DNA of 64,000 nucleotides, taken from Amoeboaphelidium protococcarum (taxonomy: Eukaryota; Aphelidiomycota; Aphelidea). Where the stretch lies: assembly GCA_023515745.1 (NCBI GenBank), contig JALECJ010000256.1, forward strand, positions 2,294,001 through 2,358,000. Reading direction: 5' to 3'. Each line of letters begins with the position of its first letter. The stretch's first letter is position 1. This document shows positions 33,957 through 44,537 of this stretch, one piece after another. Below the pieces are notes generated by a model. The model saw nothing but the letters and a program-made list of their open reading frames with translations. It was not told the origin of the DNA and did not search any database. A program made the translations under genes and the position numbers.

Positions 33957-35186
33957 ATGTCGCTGATAGTACTTGTGCATGGATTGCATGGAACGCATCA
34001 TGACTTTGATTATATGGTGGAGTATTTGAAGGAGCAGACTGCGGACAGGGAAGATGTGTTTATCCTAGCCTCGGAGTGTAATGGGTTCTTGAAGACACAT
34101 CTAGGATTATAGGCTATGGGATAAGCGCTCTTACGGGAAGTCGCCTAGTTTGTAAAGTAGAATATGTAGAGCTATAAGGAGATCCAGTTGAGTGTACTTG
34201 GTCATTCGCTGGGTGGATTGATTGCGAGATACGTTCTGCCAATGTTGTTACGTGGTGGAAATACTGGCGAAGAGGATGATGATAATTAAGAGGGGATATT
34301 GAGTGACGTTGAATTCGTTCCAGTGGGGTATTATGCAGTATCAAGTCCGCATTTGGGTAGTAGACGCGGTGGTGGATGGATGGGTACAGCGGCTGGTCTG
34401 TATTTGAAGTATCTGGTTGGAAGGACTGGCCGTGAGCTATTCATGGGAGATGAGTATACTGAAAGTGGTAGTAGTTATGCCCTGCTTGAGTACATGTCTT
34501 AAGCGGATTCTCAGTTCATGAAAGCCTTGTTGAAGTTTCCTCAGCGGACACTCTTTGGTCATTTGCAAGATGTTACCGTTCCTCTGAGTTCATCACTCAT
34601 TTGGCCTGATCATCCCTTGTCTTCAGTATAGTTATAATAATAATAGTAGTAATAGCAGTCTAAGTAGAACGAGTCTTAATAATAGTAGAGCGAATTCTAA
34701 TAATCACGTCAAGCATAGAAGAGTTAATACTAATGTAAAATTGTGTGGCAGTAAAACTTGACAGATGTCCTTATAGAATAAACTGAAGTCTGTGACATTG
34801 CAGTGGATTTAGTGGATTTAGTGGATTCTACTGACATTACGTAGAAGTAATCATTAAATGAATAGGCAAAGCAAGCAGTGCAATAGGAGTAGAATCGATA
34901 ATCAGAGTGGCGGGATGGTGTTGAGCTCTTGTATAATCATAATGTGTATTGTTCATTGTAAAATGTAGATTTTAGAAAAGTGTTATTCAGCTATGACATT
35001 CCAGAGTCTGACTTTATTGCGCGCGTATGCTCTCACGGTGTGGTGGTTGGTAAACGTATCGCTGTGGTGGAGAAGCTGCTTAGTACACTTGGTTATGGTG
35101 ATAAAGCGCAATTGTTGGTCCAGTGTAGTTAAAGTAGTGCTAAATTTATCGCTACTATGATATTGAAAGATTTAAACGTGTAATGA
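33957..35186 (+). CDS. DUF676/ROG1-type serine esterase (lipase-like)
   Basis: 409 residues, TGA 35184-35186 directly preceded by TAA. Starts MSLIVLVHGLHGTHHDFDYM (oxyanion-side strand); ASECNGFLKTHLGL is typical of DUF676. The nucleophile elbow is LSVLGHSLGGLIARYVLP, and SSPHLGSRRG follows. A Gln-rich insert at about 34625-34720 (LQQQQQQQQSKQNESQQQQS), almost all from TAR codons, separates the catalytic part from a C-terminal region with CSHGVVVGKRIAVV, which may carry the catalytic His. Relatives hydrolyse lipid or other ester substrates. The exact substrate is unknown. Confidence 0.8.
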
Positions 35187-35289
35187 TGTAATGTATGCGG
35201 TGGGTTATATCATGACTACAGTATCTATTAACATCTACAATATAATGTTTCTATTACAATCTAGTTTTTTATTCAAATTATGAGGGAGA

Positions 35290-36567
35290 TCAAGAGCGTC
35301 TAAATACATTCACCACCTTTTAGAACCATTTCAACTTTGGTGGAGCCTTTGTCTATTAATCACCTACAGCAATACTGTTTGAACGTTACTTAAGCTGGTC
35401 AAGGCTAAGTACCCACGGATTCGTCTTCAATTCACTGATGGACGCCCGCGCTGATGAATCCTTTTGAAGCATTTAAATCAGTAGCTCTTTAGCAAATTCC
35501 GGTATATCGGATCTGGTACTAAGAAGCGTTTGTACATCAGTCTTTAGTATGTTCTTGTTGAGTTCAAATAAAGTTTCGCCGTGGAATGGAACACTTCCTG
35601 TGAGCCAGCAGTAGAGAGTAACTCCCATAGCCCAAATGTCAGCCTTCTTGTAATCGACTCCCGCATCATCGTGATCCTGAAGATGCTGCTAATGATCAAT
35701 TAATTCTGGAGCCATAAATGCAGGACTTCCGGCTGACTTGATACGCGTCAACTGGCCCTCTGGAGTCAATGTGGCATCATCCAATATAACAGATACACCG
35801 AAATCTGATATCTTTAGCATATCTCCATTGTTGGATATGAGAAGATTATCAGGCTTTAGATCGCGGTGCACTATATGCATATCATGAAGGTACTCTACAC
35901 CATACAGCAGTTGCGAGAAGTACTATCGACACCTATCTTCACTCAATGGTGTCTATCGCTCCTCCATTGACATTTTCATAGTGTGGCCACCGCTGCAGTA
36001 TTCAAACACAATGTACAAGCAATCCTGATCAGGGTCGTTAAGAACTTCATACAACTGCACAATGTTGGGATGATTAGATCTTTTGAGAATTTCAATCTCT
36101 GTATAAATGCACATTAGTGGATCATTTCGATCAAGCGATACACTCTTATTATGGTTAATCGGATTCTAATCTACTCCACAATCCTCTGCAGAACTGTTGG
36201 ATGCGATTGAGGAGCTGTGTGATGGCTGTGATTGATGATTGTGACTTCGGCGCAACGTCCTATTGCGTCTCCTCACTTTAGATTTAGAAATTTCTTTAAC
36301 AGCAAACACTTGGTTTGAATTAGTATCAATAGCCTTGTATACGACTGAATATGATCCCTCTCCAAGGACTTCTTGCAGTAAATACTAATTTACCAGCCGG
36401 TCGTTTGACTCTAAATCGTCCATGCCAACCTCGTGTATCTTTGCAGTTTCGATTACTTTTCGCCGCTCAAATTCTTTACCATTGCCGTTTTATTACTTGT
36501 ATTCGAGTCGCTGCTATGTATTACCAGTAGAAGGTCGCCTATCCAGGGAATTGATTAAATTGAACAT
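35290..36567 (-). CDS. CaMKK/SNF1-activating-type protein kinase
   Basis: 425 residues, ATG 36567, TGA 35290-35292. Kinase motifs: [20 protein letters not shown] (P-loop), [16 protein letters not shown] (Lys), then a Ser/His/Asn-rich insert of about 45 residues in the N-lobe, [42 protein letters not shown], a long activation loop with [33 protein letters not shown] and NPWVLS. The [11 protein letters not shown] activation segment and the insert between lobes are typical of CaMKK and of yeast Sak1/Tos3/Elm1, which phosphorylate AMPK/SNF1. The target is inferred from the family. Confidence 0.82.
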
Positions 36568-36933
36568 TTAGAAGAGGTACACACACACCCGCAACAGCTT
36601 AGTGATGCAGCAAGCCAGATGATGGTGTGCGAAAGTCGACAATAATTTCAAAACGGTTGATGATCAAACACACAGCTTTTGATCATTCCATCGTTGCGTA
36701 GACACTGAGCCAACTTAGCAGCGGCCGTTCAAGTTCTAGACTGATCGAGACCGTTTCCCCAACTAAGCGGTATTGTTATTGTTATTGTTGATTTTTTAGT
36801 ATTGTTTCGGCACCGCAATTACTCAGCTATTGTACCTTGCTTGCTTTGCTTCTTATTAACTCACCCTATTAAATCTCCCTAAAATCCAAATATAAAATCG
36901 ATCGCATCGCTCTACTAGAGATACAAGCTAGAA
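36568..36933. other. Divergent promoter region
   Basis: Between the CaMKK-like gene (-) and the nucleotide-sugar transporter (+). Includes a GTTATTGTTATTGTTGATT simple repeat at about 36770-36795. No gene seen. Confidence 0.4.
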
Positions 36934-38133
36934 ATGGTTGTTAGTACCAAGTTGGATAAGAGATCAAGTTCTGCTCTAGATGCTGCAGCTAGTATTTTTG
37001 GAGGTGGACTAAGTGGTAACAAAAATAGTCTCAAGTATGCATCGCTTGTGATTTTGACTTTACAAAATTGTTCACTCATCCTTGTTACAAGACTATCACG
37101 GTTGGTCAGTGGACCATCATATGCTACATCCACTGCGGTGTTCTTTGGTGAGTGCCTGAAAGTCTTCACTGCTGTATTTTGTCATTTTTACACCACCGCT
37201 GGCATTCAGAATGCTGATAAAGATGTTCTAGTATCTAATAATCTTCAGACTGGAAATAGTAGCAAAGGTGGTTATAGTGTCAATTCCATCTAAAAGTTTA
37301 TCAATGATTGTTTTGGGCGAGACAGTGACTTTATTTAAATTCTAGTGCCATCCGTCTTGTACACAATCTAGAACAATCTTTAATACGTAGCTATTAGTCA
37401 TCTTGATGTTGGTACGTATCAAGTGCTGGCGTAATTGAAGATTTTTACCACGGCGATATTTTCAGTGTTGTTCTTACAGCGTGCTTTGGTTCAGCGCTAA
37501 TGGGTATCTATTGGAATGTTGATTGTCGGTGTTGCCATAGTGCAATTATAATCTACCGGATCTGCTTAATCCAAGTCTTCCTCTAATGTTATCGGATTCG
37601 CTGCCTCTTTCACTGCATCTGTATTGTCTGGTATGGCTGGTGTGTATACGGAGAAGATTTTGAAGTAGAAAAGCAGCACCTCCCTTTGGATTCGTAATGT
37701 GCAGATGGGAGTCTGTGGCTCGGTGTTATCGCTAATTTTTGGCGTTTACATCTTGGACTATAAATAAGTGTCGGAGCACGGAATTCTGTATGGATACTCC
37801 AATAATATGGCAGCGATTGGAGCCGTATTTTTGAACGCGTGGGGTGGTCTTTTGACTGCCGTAGTGGTCAAGTATGCTGATAGTATATCCAAAGGATTCG
37901 CTACATCAATCGCTATTCTACTCGGTTGCGTTGGATCATATTTCATGTTCAACTCGGTGATGAGTGCCACGTTCTTTATAGGAGCATCGCTTGTCATTGT
38001 GGCCACAATCTGTTATGGTCTACCATCGACGCCTGAACTGGAAGTTAAATTTAGTTCAGCCATGAAAAAGGCCGCTCTTGCAGGACTCTTCCTTGTCCCA
38101 ATGTTTATATTTATGCAACAAAGTTATTACTGA
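36934..38133 (+). CDS. Nucleotide-sugar transporter, SLC35A (UDP-galactose/CMP-sialate) family
   Basis: 399 residues, TGA 38131-38133, intronless, multi-spanning. Family motifs: SLVILTLQNCSLILVTRLSR (TM1), TSTAVFFGECLKVFTAVFCH, NNLQYVAISHLDVGTYQVLA, QLKIFTTAIFSVLFLQRAL, QRQWVSIGMLIVGVA, MAGVYTEKILKQKSSTSLWI, RNVQMGV, NAWGGLLTAVVVKYADSISK, GFATSIAILL. The Q of QLKI, the Q before KSSTS and the Q of VQRQW are all TAR codons at conserved positions. It moves a UDP- or CMP-sugar into the Golgi in exchange for the monophosphate. Exact substrate not readable. Confidence 0.9.
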
Positions 38134-38323
38134 TGATTGATCTTTTGAAGTGTCGATATGAAAATAGTTAGAAGACTTGACGATAATGATGATTGCTATT
38201 AAAATGCTTATCTATTCCGAAAATATTTCATAGTAACCAATTCACGCGTAATACAATACTTTTTCTCGTTAATCATTAACAGCAGAAAGTAAAGTATACT
38301 GTACTGTCAATCCAGAAGGATAA

Positions 38324-39418
38324 TCAATTCTCCAGTTGCAGTCCAAGACCAAACTTGCTAGTTCCTTTCGAGTGGTTCAAATCTGCAGACATGAGGAAAC
38401 TAAATCCAGGTCCAAGACGCTATTCCATAAAGGTGGCCACACGTCCAGTAGTGTCAACTTGAGCTCTCACAGAAGCAGCACGGAAATCCCACTTGGCACC
38501 CAGAGTGCACACAGACTCACGTTATTACTCATTCAGATTGACCACTTGCAGATCAGCACCCAACTCCACCTGCTCAGAAATCTTCTGAAAGTACGTAGCC
38601 TGCATGATTCCCAGCTGGCAATAGCTCACGGTAGCCTTGTAATCTGGAGCCTGATACTTGGCCACGTAGGTCAACTGGGGCTCAGTGAATTGAGCTTCAG
38701 GCAACTTTTACAGTGCCGCTTCAACACCGACAGCCAGGCCTTTAGTCACGGATTGCAGATGGGATAGAGACACAATCTAGTTACCAGCAGCTGCATGAGC
38801 AACTCTAGCATAAGTGGAATAATCCAGTCCAGTATAATCAACCTCAAATCCAACAGATGTTGGCACCTGAGGGCCCATACTTGGGGACAATTTCAAGGCC
38901 AGATTACTCAAAGGAGAGTAAGATACGGACGCGTTCAAATTCTAATCATTATCCATAACACCTCTCAGGAACCATTACTAGCTAGTAAAGAACGTGCCGA
39001 ACGAGTACTGCTGAGGTGCAACCTAAGAACCGAGCATAAAGGAATGCATAACCTGAAAATTAGGAGACAGCACCTTGCCAAAATCAAATTTCGCTCCATC
39101 GAACAGCATCTGATTGGCAAACACACCACGCACCTCATTGGTCATACCCTCAAACTTTCCAGGATTAGGAAGACCCCAAGACTTGCGCCAGTTATTGTAC
39201 GCAGCCACCCAACCTCTGGTCTCGGCAGCAACCTCCTTCGCAGCTCCCTTGGCCTTATTCTTCAAATGCTTAGCCTCACCCTTGACAGCCTGTGCCTCAC
39301 TCTTGATTGCGTTCTCAGCTTTGAGGGCAGCCTCCTCCAGGCGATGAGCAACACCAGGCTTACGTGGATCGATATTCGCAGTGCCAACAGTTGGCGGTAC
39401 AGCAGTCTTTTCAGGCAT
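38324..39418 (-). CDS. TOM40: Tom40, mitochondrial outer-membrane import pore
   Basis: 364 residues, ATG 39418, TGA 38324-38326, no intron. A long helical N-terminus rich in Lys/Ala/Glu precedes the porin_3 barrel: SWGLPNPGKFEGMTNEVRGV, FDGAKFDFGKVLSPNFQVMH, SFMLGS, QQYSFGTFF, then about 15 alternating beta segments including YTGLDYSTYARVAHA, TYVAKYQAPDYKATVSY and SADLNHSKGTSKFGLGLQLE. NPGKFE, the F-D-F..L-S-P-N-F motif and HSF.LGS separate it from VDAC. Tom40 is the pore of the TOM complex, so the organism has mitochondria or related organelles with protein import. This argues against an oxymonad source. Confidence 0.85.
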
Positions 39419-40134
39419 TATGATTTCTATACTTGTAATTATTATTGTTGTTATTCAGAATCTGTAGATTTAAATATGGCAATCTAGATTTTAGAAAGAA
39501 AACCTCACAAATTAGTTCTTAAAATGCAATAAGAACGACACTTGGTAGGTGGGTTAACAATACGCGCGAGAAAGGAAATGCGTGTTCTTCACCAGCACAC
39601 TAAATTGCCTGTGTGTGATACTGTAATCTTTCTTCGCGCGCTCCATTCTCATTTTTAAGATAACGGCGGTTGAGTCACAGAATCGATCGGTTACAGTACA
39701 AGCAGTCGGTGTGATTCACCTTATGGGATGATCGCGCGTATCTTTCTCCTTATACTCTACGCGTCATCATTTGACTTATACTATGTTATCCAATTACTTT
39801 GGATCACTCATAATATGTTAACTTTAAATCATCTTCCATTGGTTAAATGGTATGAATTAAGCCGTTCTGTAAAGTGATGGGTTACTTAGATTTCCCGCTT
39901 TTGATTAAGCGCTGCGGGCTCAAAGTGCATTAACGCACTCTTTCAACGTTCTTTGGAATTTATTGTATTGTTAACTTCAGCCTCTTGTTTAATTTCACAT
40001 CGATCAACACCACAAAGTTGACGTCGTTCTCTCTTTTTACTCTCTGCATGTAATTACGCCGCGATCCTTTTGTTCCTATTGACCTTTTTTTCGTTCTCTC
40101 TTTTGTTTTAATTATTTTTTGAGAATACTTGAAG
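39419..40134. other. Divergent intergenic region
   Basis: 716 bp between Tom40 (-) and Prp31 (+) with no coding frame. Pyrimidine-rich tracts (TTCGTTCTCTCTTTTG) near 40090 and several TTAAT-type blocks. Probably promoters of both genes. Confidence 0.4.
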
Positions 40135-41247
40135 ATGGAGTAACTTTAATAAGAAAATCTAGAGTCCAATTATGTATCACAGTATATAGCTTATTAGTCG
40201 GCAAAAGTAGAATCTTTATTAAGAAAGATTAATAATGCAATAGAAACTGCTTAGTATGATACAGTGGTTGAGGCTAATTAAATCACGTTGTAGTTGGAAA
40301 GTGATCAGCTGTAGGCACATTCAGAATTACGGCGATTGTATGAAGGTCGATTCCAGGAATTGGAGACTATAGTGATGAATCCTGTGGAATATGCTAGAGT
40401 CATTTAAATACTTGGAAACTGCGTGGATATCACGAAAGAAGATGGACTCTTGGACCGTATCCGGGCCGTTGTATCTTAATAGCAGGCAATGATAATAAAC
40501 ATTACTGCTGCGGCCATATCTCCGATGTAGCAGCTATCAGATGAGTAATATGATCGAGTTGTCCTATTAAGTCAAGATCATATTGAAATGGACAGGATTA
40601 AGCGGTAGATCATCTGGTTTATAGCCACGCAAATGCACTATATTGCTCCAAATACCACGGCTCTGATTGGTACTCGTATTGCCGCGTAATTGATATCCAC
40701 TACGGGTGGTCTCTCTGCCCTGTGCAAGATTCCCGCATGTAATCTACCGAATGTTGGCAAGTCTAATAAACCACTAGCAGGATATAGTACTAGGTTGGAT
40801 GGCTACAAGAATGGTCATGTGTGGGAGTGTGATCTGCTGGATAATGTACCGTCTGACATGAAGTAAAAGTGTGTAAAGCTGATTTGCAACAAGGTCACTC
40901 TCTCAGCGCGTCTAGATCTTGTCAAGAGTAATCCTGATGGAGGTGAGGGGCAGCGGTTCAGGGAAGAGGTGGTGCAGAAGATTGATTTGATGCTCACACC
41001 TCCTGAACATCAGGATGCCAAAGTTCTTAAAGCTCCCATTAATGAGCCACGTAAGAAAAGAGGTGGTAAGCGAGCTCGGCGGTAGAAGGAGCGATTTGAA
41101 GCCACGGCGTTGAGGAAGGCTTAGAATAGAATGGCTTTCGGTGTGGCTGAAGATGAAATTCTGGTAAATGATGAATTTGAAGGTCTCGGTATGCTCTCTA
41201 CTTCGACAGCTTAGAAGTCTTAATCTAAGAGAACCAAAATTTAGTGA
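40135..41247 (+). CDS. PRP31: Prp31, U4/U6 snRNP protein
   Basis: 370 residues, ATG 40135, TGA 41245-41247 directly preceded by TAG. The helical N-terminus is Gln-rich (TAR). The Nop domain region includes QQQAMIINITAAAISPMQQL, WFIATQMHYIAPNTTALIGT, RIAAQLISTTGGLSALCKIP, ACNLPNVGKSNKPLAGYSTR and LICNKVTLSARLDLV. A basic tail has RKKRGGKRARRQKERFE and QNRMAFG. Prp31 binds U4 snRNA with 15.5K/Snu13 and bridges the tri-snRNP. The IPACN and KKRGGKR..R..KER motifs are diagnostic. It is somewhat shorter than metazoan PRPF31 (about 500 residues), mainly in the loops and tail. Confidence 0.88.
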
Positions 41248-41333
41248 TATTAATGTTGGATATTGTATGCGGCCAATGAATATAAAATTTAAATTTTACT
41301 TCCATCTGCTGACTATATTCTAGTAGTAAATCA

Positions 41334-42131
41334 TCATTATCCGAGCAGAGGAAGTTCATTATGGACACGTAACTCATTTAACAACCGCTAAACGTTCACT
41401 GAAATGGAACGAGGAGTATTACACTGCAGTTACTCAATCTAATCCATCAGGAAGCATCCGCTATCGTGATCGCATAGAAACTACTTTATATCACGCTGCA
41501 ACCTCCGCAAACGATTGAGCACAATTTCCATTCCAATAGCAGAGACGCCACTAGCTACTGCCAGCGGAATTCCAAGAGGATGATCTCTACTACGGGCAAT
41601 TACACCATTACAGAAGCTAAATATGCAAGATAACCGAGCCTCATTCCGATGCCGTGTATAGAACTTTGCTTCCAGGTAAGACTCTGCGATAAGCCGTAGA
41701 TCCAAAGTATGCATCCCCATCAGACCTTTGTTAATGATAGATTCATACTACTTTACACCAGGGAGCCGCGACATAAAGAGCCCCAATCTTGATTTAGAGC
41801 GCGATTACGCGTAGGGCGCGATTGATTATGATTATCGCAAGACTGATCCAACTTGAGATACAGATGCGGGTGGCGATACTTTGGGTTGTTCATCAGGCAG
41901 AGGATAGTAGATATCAGCCGCAGCAAGAGTCAATGGGTTAGCCAGATTTTCATGATCGCCAATATCACTAAAATCATCTATCAGAGGCCGATGAGGCCGA
42001 TGTTATTATAATTAATTCTCGTGATATTCGCTGACACTTTCCAATGATGGAGCCCACTTGCCTATCGGTCGAGAAGGTTGAGCCTATATCTACTGTGATG
42101 CCGCTTCTTAGTACAGATACCTACGATTCAT
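41334..42131 (-). CDS. Unknown 265-residue protein
   Basis: With TAR=Gln a single minus frame runs from ATG 42131 to TGA 41334-41336, preceded by TAA and followed by a second TGA. The N-terminal half is polar and low-complexity with Gln and Pro-His repeats (QLQQHRPHRPLIDDFSDIGD). The C-terminal half looks folded: KQYESIINKGLMGMHTLDLR, LIAESYLEAKFYTRHRNEAR, LSCIFSFCNGVIARSRDHPL, GIPLAVASGVSAIGMEIV, NRLRRL. The last segment has a small-residue stretch that could be a weak membrane helix. I do not recognise a family. A 68-residue plus-strand frame (41828-42034) overlaps it and is taken as a shadow. Confidence 0.5.
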
Positions 42132-42604
42132 TGACCATACAGAATTGATCGAGGCGCATATAACTAGAAATTCGAGCAATATCATCCTTTATTATCTATG
42201 CGCGAACATTGTATGATATGTGTAAGGTTAACAACATAGGTGGAGATGGAAAAAAAATCAATGCCCTCTCCTCCTCCGCTTTCATCAAGTCAAATCGTAA
42301 AGGGTTTTGTCGCCACGCGGTTTGAACGGAACTGAAGGGATTTTTGACTGAGCTTTAGATACAATGAATGCATCTAATAAGAGTTAAAGACGCGATTTAT
42401 TTGTAATTATGGATAATTTCATCCCGTATAAGGCCATTATAACAACAATGATATCCAGGACTCGTTGCCGCCATAGTGAAAATGCTGAATTTTACTTGAC
42501 TTGTTAAAAGGCGCAGTCTTGATGCTCTTCTCTTCTCCTTTCATAGTCTAAAGCTCTTGAAAGATCTTAGTTTAGTCTCATTTAAAAGTCGCTTATAATA
42601 GAAT
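42132..42604. other. Divergent promoter region
   Basis: Between the unknown protein (-) and mevalonate diphosphate decarboxylase (+). No supported coding frame. Confidence 0.4.
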
Positions 42605-43858
42605 ATGACTTAAGAAGTTGAATTTGTTGAAAAGACATTCATTGCGCCAGTTAATATTGCAGTGGTAAAGTATTGGGGGAAGCGCGACACTGAACTAATT
42701 CTACCCACTAATAGTTCGCTCTCAGTCACATTGGACACTGAAGACCTGCACTCCAAGACTACTGTACGCGTCTACTGTCCTCAAAGTGGGAGTTAGTAGT
42801 CAAGCGATAGTAGCAATGATGTTGAGTTTTGGCTGAATGGAGTTAAAGAGCCGCTGAGTAAACGCATGATTAAGATTGTAAGTTAACTGCGTGCTTAGCG
42901 AGGCTAGTTGGAGTAGGAGTAGGAGCAGAAGGATACTACCACCACCTCTAAATGCCTTCCATTGTCTTAGTGGCCATTGCGAATCATCAGCAAAAATAAT
43001 TTCCCCACCGCTGCCGGTCTAGCTTCATCTGCCAGTGGATTGGCGTGCTTTGTCGTTACTCTTGCTAGTGTGTACGGTCTGACTGACTTGAGCGATGAGT
43101 CTTTAACTCAGTTGAGCCGTTTAGCGAGATAAGGCAGTGGAAGTGCATGCAGAAGTCTATTCGGTGGCTATGTCAAATGGGAGATGGGTACCGCGGAGAG
43201 TGGCCATGATAGCGTTGCGGTCCAAGTGGCTTCCAAGTAGCACTGGCCAGAAATGAGAGCCTTTATCCTAGTGGTGAATGATGCCAAGAAGGATGTTAGC
43301 TCTACCGCCGGGATGTAGTAGACTGTGTAAACTTCTCCCCTGTTCTAGCACAGAGTACGCGAAGTTGTGTCAGGCAGAATGGAGTAAATGGAGCGTGCCA
43401 TCATCTCTAAAGACTTTGCGACTTTCGCTCATCTTACCATGCAGGATTCAAACAGCTTCCATGCCGTTTGCATGGACACTTATCCTCCAATATTCTACTT
43501 GAATGACACTTCAAAGCAGGTGATTGCGTGGGTGCACAAGTTTAATCAAGCGGCAGGTAGAATGGTGTTGGCTTACACGTTCGACGCTGGTCCAAATGCA
43601 GTCTTGTACTTTCTCGATCAAGATTATGACCTGGTTCTGTCAGCTCTCAGTACATTGTTCGACTTGTCGTTATTAGAATAAATGTCTCGACCTGATGTCA
43701 GTTCGATTATGAAGGAATTACCTTAAAGTAGCCTGTCCATTTTGTAATAGTTGCGTGCCGTTCATCCAACTCTACTCGATAATGGATCTATAAAACGCGT
43801 TATATCGACTCGAGTTGGAGATGGACCGCGTGAAGTCTTTGAACCATTATCTCTATGA
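42605..43858 (+). CDS. MVD: Mevalonate diphosphate decarboxylase
   Basis: 417 residues, intronless, TGA 43856-43858. GHMP-fold motifs: [53 protein letters not shown] (ATP loop), [71 protein letters not shown]. All catalytic-site motifs of MVD1 are in place, including the Asp in FDAGPNA. It makes isopentenyl diphosphate from mevalonate-PP in the cytosol, so the organism uses the mevalonate route to sterols and dolichol. A Gln-rich insert ([14 protein letters not shown]) is species-specific. Conserved-position Gln (RLARQGSGSA) is encoded by TAA. Confidence 0.93.
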
Positions 43859-43979
43859 ATAATGTACTTTTATGACTATATCACTGTGTAATCTTAATAG
43901 GATTGAACTTAATAGTTTCTTTTATTCCCATTGGTTATTTCCTCTCTCTCTCTCTCTCATCAAGTCTTTTGCATCAGAA

Positions 43980-44413
43980 ATGTCGTCGCCTTCCGCATAA
44001 AGCTAATAGGTAATGTCAGTTATATATTTAATACAATTTAACCGTACTTAATCTACCTACTCAAGTAAACTAGTAATTGTAGAGCGTATTTAATGTCTTT
44101 GTAGTTCATCAAGTTATCGCGATCGCTCTCGGATTGATGGCCGCCATCAGTAAAAGTTCTGGTTACACTGGATTTGCAATGTAAAAATATTATTATTATG
44201 CAATGCATCTAAGCTTTTTTTTAATAAAATGATTATAAAATTAAAGCGATCATGTGTAGATATTTCTCAGGATCATCAATGTTGTCCAAGTATGCTCTGC
44301 GAAGTGTTTTTGGTGCAGATCAGTACAATTATGAAGATGCGCTCAAGACTCACATCATGCCTGGAATGTCAACCTTTCTACTGGCTTGGATCTTTACATA
44401 TAATATGCTTTGA
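43980..44413 (+). CDS. EMC6/Rab5-interacting-family ER membrane protein
   Basis: Three small exons (43980-44009, 44083-44180, 44260-44413) with introns of 73 and 79 nt, both GTA..TGTAG. Joined they give exactly 94 codons (93 residues). The product has a short polar start (MSSPSAQSQQ), a first membrane helix (FVVHQVIAIALGLMAAISKS) followed by GYTGFAIYF, a middle segment, and a C-terminal helix (PGMSTFLLAWIFTYNML). The layout and the GxxGF and W-x-x-x-Y endings resemble the Rab5ip/EMC6 family. EMC6 is a core subunit of the ER membrane protein insertase. The branch (EMC6 versus RAB5IF) is not certain. Confidence 0.6.
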
Positions 44414-44537
44414 TTACTACACTTTTGTAGTTCGCAACTATGTTTACTATGGGTATAAAATTGAGAACCATAACGTGAGAATGTTGAAATTAAAGTGCCA
44501 TATTATCACAATCAATCTTCTTTTTATTATTATCATA

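Noticed and set aside
38336-39487. Two long plus-strand frames (143 and 230 residues) over 38.3-39.5 kb
   Set aside because: They lie antisense to Tom40, have unnatural composition (Ser/His/Leu/Arg-rich) and no motif. The minus strand carries a complete, conserved gene.
41828-42034. 68-residue plus-strand frame that stays open with TAR=Gln
   Set aside because: Overlaps a longer minus-strand gene of 265 residues with better composition; no homologue recognised.
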